Made by a program: the position numbers and the translations under genes. From Geothrix terrae (GTDB taxonomy: Bacteria > Acidobacteriota > Holophagae > Holophagales > Holophagaceae): a stretch of 64,000 nt of DNA. Below, piece after piece: positions 18,182 to 30,370 of the stretch. Positions within the stretch are counted from its first letter, which is position 1. The number at the start of each line of letters is the position of its first letter. The DNA is taken from the NCBI RefSeq assembly GCF_022808775.1, contig NZ_JAKZLA010000003.1, forward strand, positions 539,373 through 603,372, given 5' to 3'. Below the pieces are notes generated by a model. It saw only the letters and a list, made by a program, of their open reading frames with translations, had not been told where the DNA came from and did not search any database.

Positions 18182-18886
18182 TCAGAACTGGATTCCCGCG
18201 TAAACCGAAGCCTCCCAGCGAGGGCCCATGGATTTCAGGGTCGTGTCGTTGTGGATGGAATCGCTGAGCAGCTGGACCCCGTCTTGGGTCGTGTTCTTGA
18301 GCGCTCCGGAGACATCCGCCCCGAAATGGGGAGCCCAAGTCCTTCCACTCGACGGCAGGCTGAACTCGGCGCTGATCCTGGCCCAGGGGCGCCAGAAGTT
18401 CACCCCCTGCGAAGCGGGGTATTGGGTGGTGACTCCGCCGGAGGTCGCCGTGGTCGCCCCTTCGACCTTCAGGTTCTCGCCCCGACCCTCGAGGTGGAAC
18501 GCGATCTCGAACGAAGACGACGGACGCAAGGCATACCCCAGGCCGACCGACCACCAGGAATAGCGAAGCTTCGTCTCCATGTTATCGATGCTCCATCCAC
18601 CCCCGGAACCATTGAGCTGGAATTTGGACCGCTGGGGGAACCGGCCTCCCAGTTCAAGGCCCCAGTTGGGCGCGTCCGGGAAATCGGCGACAAACCTGAG
18701 ACCGATTCCAACCTGGTCCTTCGCCTTGTCGGTGAACACATAGTTATTGATGCTCGCCAAGTTGTAGTCATGGAATGTCGTGGTGTCGACAAAGATCTGG
18801 ATCTTGCCCCGGGCCTCGTGCGCCGGGGACTGGCCGGCCAGGAACCCCGAGCCAAGTGCGATTAGAAGAGCTGATTTCCACTTCAT
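18182..18886 (-). CDS. Outer-membrane beta-barrel protein
   Basis: A 234-residue protein with a signal peptide (residues 1-23, ending GQSPA-H), alternating hydrophobic strands and a C-terminal aromatic residue in YAGIQF, typical of barrels inserted by BAM. ATG 18886 follows GGAGGA with good spacing. No cysteine pairs or catalytic motifs are seen. It lies about 35 bp downstream of a large PKD-type lipoprotein gene on the same strand, which suggests co-expression at the cell surface. The specific family is not recognised; a small porin or structural barrel is most likely. Confidence 0.65.
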   Translation of the reverse strand: MKWKSALLIALGSGFLAGQSPAHEARGKIQIFVDTTTFHDYNLASINNYVFTDKAKDQVGIGLRFVADFPDAPNWGLELGGRFPQRSKFQLNGSGGGWSIDNMETKLRYSWWSVGLGYALRPSSSFEIAFHLEGRGENLKVEGATTATSGGVTTQYPASQGVNFWRPWARISAEFSLPSSGRTWAPHFGADVSGALKNTTQDGVQLLSDSIHNDTTLKSMGPRWEASVYAGIQF

Positions 18887-18922
18887 CAAAATTCCTCCGG
18901 ACCTTGTGGGTAGGAATGGGGC

Positions 18923-21900
18923 TCAGGGGGCAACCAGCGTTTGAGCGCTGTTAACGATGACGATGTCCCATGGGTACTTGAAAAGGATCTTGTGGCCGAA
19001 ACTGACATCGCCCGTGTTGGAGACGATCGACACCCTCGGGGTCGCGGTCTTGACCCCTTCGATCCAATCGGGGCGGTTGAGCGGGCGCGCAGAGGCAGTG
19101 GACGTGGTGTTGACCTGGACGGATTTCACCGCGAAGACCGTGATGGTGGCCGTCCCGCTGGTCGGCCGCAGTTCGAGCGGCAGATCGAACCAGCAATATC
19201 CGGGGCCGACCTGGTCACCGGCTGTGTACGTGGAGCCACCCGACGGGAGGAAGGTCCGGGCATCGGTCAACACCGAGTTGCTGACCAGCTGAGTCGCAGG
19301 GTAGTTCGCAGGCAACATGAAATCCTGCGTCTTCCCGTTGGCCTGGATGTCCACCACCCAGAAGTCCGGAGGCACGACGCTGCCGTTGGCATCCTTGGTC
19401 GGGTTGAACCAGGCGATGCGATAGCCGCCCGTCAGCTGGCCATTGAGCGCGCCGGTCGCATCCCGCCCCCGCTTGTCGACCACCAGGTCGATGGGAGGGG
19501 TGAAGCCCCAGCCGCTGAGCGCGAATCCGGTGGCCGAGGCCCCGTTGAACGTGGTGGGGAACTGGCCCGCGGCATCCGCCAGCCAGGAGCGGCTAATCAC
19601 GGCTCCGGAGGCTGCGGAGTAGTAGGGCGTGAAGGCGGCCCAGTAGAAGTGGCCAACGCCGGTGGAGGGGGGGATCCCGGTGGTGGAGACCGGCGACTGG
19701 CTGGCGTCGAAGGCCGGATACCCGTTTGCCGTCAGGTCGATCTTGCTGTTGTCCGGGCTGATGGCGCTGGTGCTCTTGGGCCAGGCACCACCCACAGCCG
19801 GGGATCCGTAGCTGAACCCATTGAAATTGGGCATGTTCAACGTGGTGTCGACATAGCTGAGCGAGGCACGATCCAGCACGAACGGCCGGGCCCAGACCCG
19901 TGACCACAGGTAGTCGGCGTAGGAGAACACCTGCCGGATGTTGGCGAAGCTCCCCGTGAGGTTCTGGCTGGGGATTCGGTTCGGATCATTGCCATCGTAG
20001 GGGATGGTGAATCCTGTGATCCCACCCTGCAGTGGCGCTGCACCCTGGGATCCGTTGGCGATCTGGTCGAGGTAGAGCTGGACAGGGGCTCCACTGGTTG
20101 TCGGGAGGAAGGTGGGTTGGTCCGTCGGCGCGACCGGGGGCACCACTTTGCCCAAGCCAACCGTCAGCGAGGCATCATTGAACGCATTGTTCCCTGCGTT
20201 GAAGTCGTAGGGGTCCGTACTGCTGGCGGGCACGCGGAAGGCCTGGAGCGCGTTGACGCAGTAGGCATCGGATTTCGTACCGTCTGCGCTGTATTTGGGG
20301 TAGTTCACGATGAAGCCGAGATCGGTTGGGCCTGCCGGTCCGGTCGGGAAAATCCCTGGATCGAGCGACAAGATCGCGGCGCTATTTTTTAGGGTGTGGG
20401 CGAACAGCGTCCATTCATCGAAGAGCTGATTGGCGGGAATGCCGTTGAAGGTGGCGATGGTGTTGGAAGACTGGGTCCATTGCGTGGCGCCCGCAGGGTC
20501 GTTGCCGGGAACCGAAAGCCGGTCCATCCACCGGATGTTGGCTGGCAGAGGCGAGGTGCCGCCCATCATGTTGGTCCCGTAGGGCGCGGAAATGTTGACG
20601 ATTCCCTGCAGGCGGCGCTGCCCTACCGCGGTGGTCTCGGGACCGAAGCCCTCGGCCGTCACGATCTGGAGCGTGGGGTTCCAGGGTGCGCCGGGATTCT
20701 GGAATCCGAAGCTCGAACCTGTTCCCAGGGCTGAGCCCAGAGAGGGATCGGCGAAGGTCCCCGTGGGGGCATTGGGGATCTGGAGCAGGTAGCCGTGCGA
20801 ATCCGGGCCAAACCCGGGCACCTGGACGTAGAAAGGCAGGTTCGATCGCACCGGAATCTGGACGGTGGCATGGCTGGTGAGGTCTGAGACGGGGAAGGTC
20901 GTGAACTGGCCGTCCTGGAAAATCTGCACGGCCGCGCCGTATCCATTGGCAGCCTGGGTGGCCGGTGTGAAGCTGTCGGACCCCGCCTGGGACCGCTGAC
21001 GGTAGAGGAAGCTCAGGTTGAAGTTCTGGGTGTGGGCCCCGTCCACCACGATCCACTTCTGATAGGTCTTGGCGACCGGAGGCGCGAGGTTCGTCGGGGC
21101 GCCGGTGCTGGATGCGCGGTTCAGGTTGTCCGTGACGGTGAGGGTCGCGAGATAGGCGACGGCCTGCCCCGCCACGCCTGGATAGACGATCTTCGGAGGT
21201 GTCTGGAGGTTGGACGTGGCCGGCACCCCGCCGTTGAAGGTCCAGGTGTAGCTGATGGTGCCCCCGCTGGCCGGCGGCGCTCCGGTCCCGCTGAAGATGA
21301 GGCTCCCACCCGCGGGGATCACCACCAAGTCGGGGCTGGTGGTCGTCGGCGGGTTGTAGAGCCCGCTGCTGGGATTCGTGGGAAGGTCCGTCGCGCTCGG
21401 AAGGGTCCCGCTGGGCCCGGGCGAGTGGATGGCTGCGACCGGGTAGGTGTTGTAGGTGACGGCGAAGATCCGGTTTTGCGGGCCGGCCACGCCACCCCGG
21501 TTGTCCTGGGCCGTGATGAGGACCGTGGCATTCTTGCTGCTGCTCGTGAAGGTGTCTGCGTAGACGTGGCTCAGCGACACCAACGCGCCGGTCTTGGTTC
21601 CGGATGAGGCTGTGGCAGCATCGGGTGTGGTCCCATCGCCCCAGTCCACCGTGTAGGACACAGGGTCGCCATCGGCATCCGTGAGGGTGAACGCCAGGTT
21701 CGCCTTCACGCTCGAGTAGATGGGCGTGCTGGGTGAAGCGGGCTGGGTCACCACGAGGCTCGGAGAGTTGTTCGGACCGGTCGTCGTGATCGTGACGGCG
21801 GGGCCGGAAACAGAGGCACTGGCGAGACCGTTGGAATCCGTGACGACCACGCTGGGCGTATCCGTGCGGCTCGAGCCGATGGTCCCCGGCTGGTAGCTGA

Positions 21901-22540
21901 CGGTGACGGTGAAGAGGCCGCCCCCGTTGCTGACGATGCTGACGATCTGGGCGCCCGCGGCCGTATCGCCGGTGGTGAATGCGATCCCGGAGGTGCTGAT
22001 GACCCCTCCGGCCGCATCCGTCGTCTGGATCTGGAAGGCTTGCGACACCGTGCCCGTGGTCGCCGCCTGCAGGGTCACCGGTTGGGTGGGAGAGACGAAG
22101 GAGACCGTCACGGGGGAGGCCTGGCCGGCCACCGTGAGCGACTTGGAGAACCAGGCACTGCCAGCGCCCCGACTGTCGATGGCCTTCACCTTCACAGAGA
22201 CGCCCCCCCCCTTCACGGGGTCCAGCGTGCCCTTGTTGAAGCTGTGCGCCGTGGTCGGAGATGCGCTGGTGACCTGGGCGCTGCCATCACCGAAATCCCA
22301 GGTGTAGCTCGCGATGGTGTCCCCGATGTCCGGATCCGAGGCCGCAGCGGTGAACGAATAGCTGACGTAGGGATTGAGCTGCCCATCTGCGGGCGAATAG
22401 CTGTAATTCGAGACCTGGGGTGCGGTGTTCTGTGTGGGGACGGTCCCCGAGGACACAGAACCACCGCCGCCCGAACACCCTGGGACGAGCAGGCCCGTCA
22501 TCAAAATTATGAAGCCGAGGAAAAACCTGCGTTCAGCCAT
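18923..22540 (-). CDS. Large surface lipoprotein with PKD-type domains
   Basis: A 1205-residue lipoprotein. ATG 22540 has GGGAG upstream; the signal peptide ends in the lipobox LVPGC (Cys near 22) followed by a glycine/serine linker. Residues about 35-120 form a PKD-like domain (YTWDFGDGSA), and a second lies near 280-345 (YTVDWGDGTT). A further Ig-like module is near 430-490 (YTWTFNGG). The remaining 700 residues lack recognisable motifs. PKD modules mediate binding in extracellular or periplasmic proteins, so a surface adhesin or carbohydrate-processing role is possible. The AT-rich upstream region holds its promoter. Confidence 0.75.
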   Translation of the reverse strand: MAERRFFLGFIILMTGLLVPGCSGGGGSVSSGTVPTQNTAPQVSNYSYSPADGQLNPYVSYSFTAAASDPDIGDTIASYTWDFGDGSAQVTSASPTTAHSFNKGTLDPVKGGGVSVKVKAIDSRGAGSAWFSKSLTVAGQASPVTVSFVSPTQPVTLQAATTGTVSQAFQIQTTDAAGGVISTSGIAFTTGDTAAGAQIVSIVSNGGGLFTVTVSYQPGTIGSSRTDTPSVVVTDSNGLASASVSGPAVTITTTGPNNSPSLVVTQPASPSTPIYSSVKANLAFTLTDADGDPVSYTVDWGDGTTPDAATASSGTKTGALVSLSHVYADTFTSSSKNATVLITAQDNRGGVAGPQNRIFAVTYNTYPVAAIHSPGPSGTLPSATDLPTNPSSGLYNPPTTTSPDLVVIPAGGSLIFSGTGAPPASGGTISYTWTFNGGVPATSNLQTPPKIVYPGVAGQAVAYLATLTVTDNLNRASSTGAPTNLAPPVAKTYQKWIVVDGAHTQNFNLSFLYRQRSQAGSDSFTPATQAANGYGAAVQIFQDGQFTTFPVSDLTSHATVQIPVRSNLPFYVQVPGFGPDSHGYLLQIPNAPTGTFADPSLGSALGTGSSFGFQNPGAPWNPTLQIVTAEGFGPETTAVGQRRLQGIVNISAPYGTNMMGGTSPLPANIRWMDRLSVPGNDPAGATQWTQSSNTIATFNGIPANQLFDEWTLFAHTLKNSAAILSLDPGIFPTGPAGPTDLGFIVNYPKYSADGTKSDAYCVNALQAFRVPASSTDPYDFNAGNNAFNDASLTVGLGKVVPPVAPTDQPTFLPTTSGAPVQLYLDQIANGSQGAAPLQGGITGFTIPYDGNDPNRIPSQNLTGSFANIRQVFSYADYLWSRVWARPFVLDRASLSYVDTTLNMPNFNGFSYGSPAVGGAWPKSTSAISPDNSKIDLTANGYPAFDASQSPVSTTGIPPSTGVGHFYWAAFTPYYSAASGAVISRSWLADAAGQFPTTFNGASATGFALSGWGFTPPIDLVVDKRGRDATGALNGQLTGGYRIAWFNPTKDANGSVVPPDFWVVDIQANGKTQDFMLPANYPATQLVSNSVLTDARTFLPSGGSTYTAGDQVGPGYCWFDLPLELRPTSGTATITVFAVKSVQVNTTSTASARPLNRPDWIEGVKTATPRVSIVSNTGDVSFGHKILFKYPWDIVIVNSAQTLVAP

Positions 22541-23215
22541 AGCGACTCCCAAAAGAATCCCTTCTACCGATCCAGCATGAAAGCAAATAGAACCGGAAGA
22601 GAGTAAACGCATCTTCAGTGATTAAGCAACATGCGTTCTTGATAGGTGTTCTGAAAGTCATTTGTATTTTATAGATACGAGCCGATTTGTGGTGAATAAT
22701 TCATTTAAATTTATCCGGGGGTATCGCCTTGGACCGCCCCCATTCAGCCCTCCCGGCGGATCCGCACCCGATCCGACGCGGCCACCGCTAGCCCAGCAGG
22801 CCACCTGCCGTTTCTTCTAAGTCGCGGCTTTGACACGTTACTGACTCATTGATTTGTGTGGTTGGTTTTATGGATCCTCCGCGCCATCCGCATGGCGGCA
22901 CCCGTCTCGTCCTGCGGTCGTCCATGGAACCCCGTCGGTCCTGCCGAGGAGGCCCCGGTGGACCGCGGGGACCGTGGGGATCGTGCCCATCGCACCCGCG
23001 GCCGGACGCTGGAACACCCTGAGATCGCGCCCATCCGCCGGATCGAAGCGGCCAGTGGGTTCCCGTGACGTCAGACGCGGATCTGCGCCTGTCCCGCCTT
23101 GGAGTGCGAGGTGAATGGGCCCCCGCGTCCCTTTCTGTGACGCCACTCACGAAGAGTGTGCCGTGGCGGGGCGCGACCGCGGCTAGGATAGGGGCATCAC
23201 CCTGGAGCCTCCGCC
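22541..23215. other. 675-bp non-coding gap between divergent lipoprotein and glyA genes
   Basis: Bases about 22615-22720 are AT-rich for this genome and should contain the lipoprotein promoter. The remainder is GC-rich. Short overlapping frames exist on both strands (about 22790-23150), but none has a coding-like composition, ribosome binding site or recognisable protein. No RNA gene was recognised. Confidence 0.5.
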
Positions 23216-24454
23216 ATGTACGAAGTGATCCGAACCTCCGATCCCGCTGTGTTCCAGGCCCTGGAGCTGGAGGTGCAGCGCCAGCGGCACCACCTGGAGC
23301 TCATCGCGTCGGAGAACTATGCGTCGCGCGCGGTCATGCAGACGATGGGATCGCACTTCACCAACAAGTACGCAGAGGGCTATCCGGGCAAGCGCTACTA
23401 CGGCGGCTGCAGCCAGGTGGACATCGTGGAAAACCTGGCCCGCGACCGCGCCAAGCAGATCTTCGGGGCCGAGCACGCCAACGTGCAGCCCCACAGCGGC
23501 GCCCAGGCCAACATGGCCGTCTACCTCGCCGCCCTCAAGCCCGGCGACACGGTGATGGGCCTGGACCTGGCCCATGGCGGCCACCTCACCCACGGGCACC
23601 CCCTGAACAGCTCCGGCATCCTCTACAAGTTCGTGCCCTACCACGTGCGCCAGGAGGACGAGCGTGTGGACATGGACGAAGTGCGCGCCCTGGCCAAGCA
23701 GCACAACCCCAAGATGATCGTGGTGGGGGCCTCGGCCTACAGCCGCACCTGGAACTTCCCCCTCTTCCGGGAGATCTGCGACGAGGTGGGCGCCCTGCTC
23801 ATGGTGGACATGGCCCACATCGCCGGCCTGGTGGCCACGGGGCATCATCCCAACCCCGTGCCGCACGCGGACTTCGTCACCACCACCACGCACAAGACCC
23901 TGCGGGGCCCCCGCGGCGGCATGATTCTTTGCAAATCCCAATATGCCAAGGATTTGGATCGCGCCGTCTTCCCCGGTGTCCAGGGCGGCCCCCTTATGCA
24001 CGTCATCGCCGCCAAGGCCGTGGCCCTCCACGAGATCATGCAGCCGGAGTTCAAGGCCTACAGCGGCCAGGTGATCCGCAACGCCCACGCCCTGGCCAAG
24101 GGCCTGCAGGAGCGCGGCTGGCGCATCGTCAGCGGCGGCACGGACAACCACCTCTTCCTGGTGGACCTGCGCGACCACGACCTCCTGGGCCACGAGGCCG
24201 AATCCTGTCTCCACCGGGCCGGCATGACCACGAACAAGAACGGCATCCCCTTCGATCCCAACCCGCCCCTCAAGCCCTCCGGTGTGCGCCTGGGCAGCCC
24301 CGCCCTCACCACCCGCGGCATGAAGGAGGAGGAGATGGATCAGATCGCCCGCTTCTTCGACGTCACCCTGCGGCATCGGGCGGACGAGTGCACCTTCGCC
24401 CGGGTGCGCCAGGAGGTCTTCCACCTCACGGATCAGTTCCCCATCCCGGAATAG
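23216..24454 (+). CDS. glyA: Serine hydroxymethyltransferase
   Basis: A 412-residue PLP enzyme interconverting serine and glycine with tetrahydrofolate, the main source of one-carbon units. Landmarks are [13 protein letters not shown] near 23-35, the segment [15 protein letters not shown], the GAQANMAVY substrate region, and the PLP-lysine motif [14 protein letters not shown] near 222-235. The C-terminal part has [14 protein letters not shown]. Length and motifs are those of a complete bacterial enzyme. An intrinsic terminator follows 26 bp after the stop. Confidence 0.97.
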   Translation: MYEVIRTSDPAVFQALELEVQRQRHHLELIASENYASRAVMQTMGSHFTNKYAEGYPGKRYYGGCSQVDIVENLARDRAKQIFGAEHANVQPHSGAQANMAVYLAALKPGDTVMGLDLAHGGHLTHGHPLNSSGILYKFVPYHVRQEDERVDMDEVRALAKQHNPKMIVVGASAYSRTWNFPLFREICDEVGALLMVDMAHIAGLVATGHHPNPVPHADFVTTTTHKTLRGPRGGMILCKSQYAKDLDRAVFPGVQGGPLMHVIAAKAVALHEIMQPEFKAYSGQVIRNAHALAKGLQERGWRIVSGGTDNHLFLVDLRDHDLLGHEAESCLHRAGMTTNKNGIPFDPNPPLKPSGVRLGSPALTTRGMKEEEMDQIARFFDVTLRHRADECTFARVRQEVFHLTDQFPIPE

Positions 24455-24480
24455 TAAGTTCCCATCCGGGCGATCAGACC

Positions 24481-24517
24481 ACCGCCAAGACGTGCTGCGT
24501 TTTGGCGGTATGTTTTT
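24481..24517 (+). terminator. Intrinsic terminator after glyA
   Basis: ACCGCCAA (24481-24488) pairs perfectly with TTGGCGGT (24502-24509) and is followed by a T-run (ATGTTTTTGG). It overlaps an alternative upstream ATG of the next gene, which argues that the next gene starts at 24528. Confidence 0.75.
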
Positions 24518-24527
24518 GGGGGTGGCC

Positions 24528-24959
24528 ATGCTTCAGGCGGATGGGCTGTTCGTGTACGGGTCCCTGCGGGAGGGCGGGGCCAAGCACGCCTGGCTGCTGC
24601 GGACCCACCCCGAAGGGCTGACCCGGGCCTGGGTGGCGGGACGCCTGTTCCACCTGCCGGCGGGCTACCCCGCCCTGGTGCCGGAGTCCGATCCTGGGGG
24701 GCCGCCCCCCGGACCCGGCTGGGTGCGGGGCGACTTCGTGGGCTACGACGATGAGGCGGACCTCGATTCCGCCCTGGCCGACCTGGATCCCCTGGAGGGT
24801 GTGGAGGAAGGCCTCTTCACCCGGGAAATCCACTCCGTAACCCTCGAAGGAGGCCACCACTACCGCGCCTGGGTCTATGTGTTCCATGTGGAACGCCTGC
24901 CCCGCCTGGAGCGCGAGGCCGTCGAGCTGCTCGACGGGGATTGGGCGCCGTACCTCTAG
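24528..24959 (+). CDS. Gamma-glutamylcyclotransferase-like (GGCT/AIG2 fold) protein
   Basis: A 143-residue protein with the GGCT-like opening FVYGSLREGG near residue 8, the substrate-pocket YGSL signature, followed by a GYPALVP strand and a central acidic helix (LADLDPLEGVEEGLFTREIHSV) containing the likely catalytic Glu. Such enzymes form 5-oxoproline from gamma-glutamyl compounds, though many AIG2-like members have unknown substrates. ATG 24528 is preferred because an earlier ATG lies within the glyA terminator. A parS-like palindrome sits inside the gene at 24881-24894. Confidence 0.8.
   Translation: MLQADGLFVYGSLREGGAKHAWLLRTHPEGLTRAWVAGRLFHLPAGYPALVPESDPGGPPPGPGWVRGDFVGYDDEADLDSALADLDPLEGVEEGLFTREIHSVTLEGGHHYRAWVYVFHVERLPRLEREAVELLDGDWAPYL
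24881..24894. promoter_or_regulatory. parS-like site (one mismatch)
   Basis: GTTCCATGTGGAAC. It differs by one base from the perfect GTTCCACGTGGAAC palindrome found twice to the right; ParB-binding parS sites have the core GTTNCACGTGNAAC. Confidence 0.5.
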
Positions 24960-24990
24960 CGGCAAGGGCGCAAATCGATCGGGTACAAGC

Positions 24991-25015
24991 AAAGGACCGG
25001 CTTCGCCGGTCCTTT
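24991..25015. terminator. Bidirectional hairpin between convergent GGCT-like gene and gyrA
   Basis: AAAGGACCGGC and GCCGGTCCTTT form a perfect 11-bp stem with a TTC loop, placed between two convergent genes. The A/T ends would give short U-tracts on either strand. Confidence 0.7.
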
Positions 25016-25095
25016 GCGCGGGGGCCCCGGGGGTATGCGGGTCGCGCGCCCTTAGATCCCCGCCACGCAGGCGTTGCGAGGAGACCCCCGGAAAA

Positions 25096-27702
25096 TCAAA
25101 GTCCGAGTTTGGGCTGCTCCCCCCCCTCGTCGGGACCGGGATGGGCGGGCTCGCTCTCGATCAGCTCCTCCTCCTCGTCCAGGGCCATGGCACTGGCGTC
25201 GATCTTGGCCAGGCCCACCACGCGGTCCTCGGCGCTGGCCAGCTTGAGCAGGCTGACGCCCTGGGCATTGCGGCCGGTCTTGCGGACCTCGTCGATGAGG
25301 AAGCGGATGACCATGCCCTCCTGGCTGATGAGGAGGCACCCTTCCCCGGGTTTCACGAGCTTGAAGCCCACCACCTGGCCGTTGCGGACCCCGGCCCGGA
25401 TGTTGATGACACCCGTGCCGCCGCGGCCCTGGAGCCGGTAGTCCTGGAGGAGGCTGCGCTTGCCGTAGCCCTTCTCGCAGACCGTGAGCAGCATGCCGTG
25501 GTCCTCGGTGCTCTCGTCGGGCTCCACGCCCTCGGGCAGGTCCGGCAGGGGGTCGGCCACCTCCATGTCCACGATGTGGTCGCCCTTCGCCAGCTTCATG
25601 CCCCGGACGCCCGTGGTGGCGCGGCCCGTGGCCCGGACATCCTCTTCGGGGAAGCGGATGGCCTTGCCCTGGGCCGTGGCCAGGACGATCTGCTGCTGCC
25701 CCGTGGACCGGCGCACGGCCACCAGCGTGTTGCCATCGTCGATGTTGAGGGCGATGAGGCCGTTGGACCGGATGTTGGCGTAGGCCGCCAGACTCGACTT
25801 CTTGACCGTGCCGTCGCTGGTGGCGAAGACCAGGTTCTCGCCTTCGGGGAAGTCCCGGAGGGCCATGAGGGTCACCACGTTCTCCCCATCCTTCAGGGAG
25901 ATGAGGTTCCGGATGTGCTTGCCCCGGGTGGAGGCGGCGGCCTCGGGCAGGTCATAGACCTTCAGGGCGTACACGATGCCCTTGTCCGTGAACGCCATGA
26001 GCGTGTCGTGGGCCTTGGTCATGAAGAGCTGCTCGACGAAATCCTCGTCCTTGGTCTTCATGCCCACCTTGCCCTTGCCGCCCCGGCGCTGGCGGCGGTA
26101 GGCGGTGAGGTCCGTGCGCTTGATGTAGCCGGCCTTGGACATGGTGACGACCATCGGGTCGTCGGGCACCACGTCCTCCATGCGGATCTCGCCGGAGTAG
26201 CCGGTGATCTCGGTGCGCCGGTCGTTGCCGAACTGCTCGGCCACCTGCTGGAACTCCTCCTTGATAACCTTCAGGAGCAGCTTCTCGTCGGACAGGATGG
26301 CCTTGAGCTTGGCAATGAGCTTCTCCAGCTCGGCCAGCTCGTCGAGGATCTTCTCCCGCTCCAGGCCCGTGAGGCGCTGGAGGCGCATGTCCAGGATGGC
26401 CTGGGCCTGCACGGCGGACAGGCAGAGGCTGGGATCCTTCTTGAGGGCCGCGGCGCTGGCGAAGGCGCCCGCCATGAGGCCGGCCTTGGCCTCCTCGGGG
26501 GTCTTGGCGGCCCGGATGAGCTTGATGACGGCATCCAGGTGGTCCAGGGCGATCTTGAGGCCCAGCAGGACGTGGTGGCGCTCCTCCGCCTTCCTCAGCT
26601 GGAAGAGGGTGCGGCGGGTCACCACCTCGCGCCGGAAGCCGATGAACTCCTGCAGCACCTCCCGGAGGGTGCAGATGCGGGGCTGGCCATTCACGATGGC
26701 CAGCATGGTGATGGGGAAGCTGTTCTGGAGCTGGGTCAGCTGGTAGAGCTGGTTCAGCACGATGTCGCTGGGCTCGTTCTTCTTCAGCTCCACCACCAGG
26801 CGGATGCCCTCACGGTCGCTCTCGTCCCGCAGGTCGCTGATGCCGTCGATCTTCTTCTCGCGGACCAGGTCGGCGATCTTCTCGATGAGCGTGGCCTTGT
26901 TCACCTGGTAGGGCAGCTCGGTGAAGACGATCTGCTCCCGGTCCCCGGCCCGGCGGATCTGCTCCACGTGGGACTTGGCTCGCACCACGCACCGGCCGCG
27001 GCCCGTGCGGTAGGCATCCACCACGCCCTCGGTGCCCAGCATGAGGCCGCCGCCGGGGAAGTCCGGCCCCTTGATGTGGGCCATGAGGCCATCCAGGCCC
27101 GTCTCCGGGTGATCGATGAGGGTCACCAGGGCCGAGCAGCACTCCCGCAGGTTGTGCGGGGGGATGCTGGTGGCCATGCCCACGGCGATGCCCTGAGAGC
27201 CGTTCACCAGCAGGTTGGGGAAGCGGGTGGGCAGGACGAGGGGCTCCTGCATGCTGCCGTCGTAGTTGGGGCCGAAGTCCACCGTGTCCTGGTCGATGTC
27301 GCCCATCATCTCGTTGGCCAGCCGGGACAGGCGGGCCTCGGTGTAGCGCATGGCGGCGGCGGAGTCGCCATCGATGGAGCCAAAGTTGCCCTGGCCGTCC
27401 ACCAACACGTGGCGCATGGAGAAGGGCTGGGCCATGCGGACAAGGGTGTCGTAGATGGCCGAGTCGCCATGGGGATGGTACTTACCCATCACGTCGCCCA
27501 CGGTGCGGGCGGACTTCTTGTAGGCCCGGTTCCAGTCGTTCCCCGCCTCCCCCATGGCGAACAGCACGCGGCGGTGCACGGGCTTGAGGCCGTCCCGCAC
27601 ATCGGGCAGGGCCCGGCCCACGATGACGCTCATGGCGTAGTCCAGGTAGGACTTCCGCATTTCCTTTTCGATTTCCAGGGGCTCGATGCGATTCAGGTTC
27701 AT
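25096..27702 (-). CDS. gyrA: DNA gyrase subunit A
   Basis: An 868-residue type IIA topoisomerase breakage-reunion subunit. The catalytic tyrosine is Tyr120 in AAMRYTEAR; the quinolone-pocket segment [17 protein letters not shown] carries Ser81 and Asp85, the usual wild-type-like residues. The C-terminal beta-pinwheel contains the GyrA box [10 protein letters not shown], which separates it from ParC. The tail is acidic ([10 protein letters not shown]). It lies 54 bp downstream of gyrB in the leftward dnaA-dnaN-gyrB-gyrA group, and the gap between gyrB and gyrA contains a parS-like palindrome. Confidence 0.97.
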   Translation of the reverse strand: MNLNRIEPLEIEKEMRKSYLDYAMSVIVGRALPDVRDGLKPVHRRVLFAMGEAGNDWNRAYKKSARTVGDVMGKYHPHGDSAIYDTLVRMAQPFSMRHVLVDGQGNFGSIDGDSAAAMRYTEARLSRLANEMMGDIDQDTVDFGPNYDGSMQEPLVLPTRFPNLLVNGSQGIAVGMATSIPPHNLRECCSALVTLIDHPETGLDGLMAHIKGPDFPGGGLMLGTEGVVDAYRTGRGRCVVRAKSHVEQIRRAGDREQIVFTELPYQVNKATLIEKIADLVREKKIDGISDLRDESDREGIRLVVELKKNEPSDIVLNQLYQLTQLQNSFPITMLAIVNGQPRICTLREVLQEFIGFRREVVTRRTLFQLRKAEERHHVLLGLKIALDHLDAVIKLIRAAKTPEEAKAGLMAGAFASAAALKKDPSLCLSAVQAQAILDMRLQRLTGLEREKILDELAELEKLIAKLKAILSDEKLLLKVIKEEFQQVAEQFGNDRRTEITGYSGEIRMEDVVPDDPMVVTMSKAGYIKRTDLTAYRRQRRGGKGKVGMKTKDEDFVEQLFMTKAHDTLMAFTDKGIVYALKVYDLPEAAASTRGKHIRNLISLKDGENVVTLMALRDFPEGENLVFATSDGTVKKSSLAAYANIRSNGLIALNIDDGNTLVAVRRSTGQQQIVLATAQGKAIRFPEEDVRATGRATTGVRGMKLAKGDHIVDMEVADPLPDLPEGVEPDESTEDHGMLLTVCEKGYGKRSLLQDYRLQGRGGTGVINIRAGVRNGQVVGFKLVKPGEGCLLISQEGMVIRFLIDEVRKTGRNAQGVSLLKLASAEDRVVGLAKIDASAMALDEEEELIESEPAHPGPDEGGEQPKLGL

Positions 27703-27714
27703 GGGTTTCCCGAT

Positions 27715-27728
27715 GTTCTACGTGGAAC
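27715..27728. promoter_or_regulatory. parS-like site between gyrB and gyrA (one mismatch)
   Basis: GTTCTACGTGGAAC in the 54-bp intergenic gap; one base off the perfect palindrome GTTCCACGTGGAAC. Confidence 0.5.
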
Positions 27729-27756
27729 GCAGCTCGACATCCTGCAAAAACAGGAC

Positions 27757-30327
<2,571 letters not shown>

Positions 30328-30370
30328 TCACTTGGTTGGGTACGGTGGAATGCGGTGGTGCGGGCGCCGT

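Noticed and set aside
22788..23150. Minus-strand frame of 120 codons in the lipoprotein-glyA gap
   Set aside because: Arg/Gly/Pro-rich composition, no ribosome binding site and no recognised protein; probably non-coding.
24510..24528. Alternative earlier ATG for the GGCT-like gene
   Set aside because: It falls inside the glyA terminator; the later ATG is preceded by GGGGGTGG.
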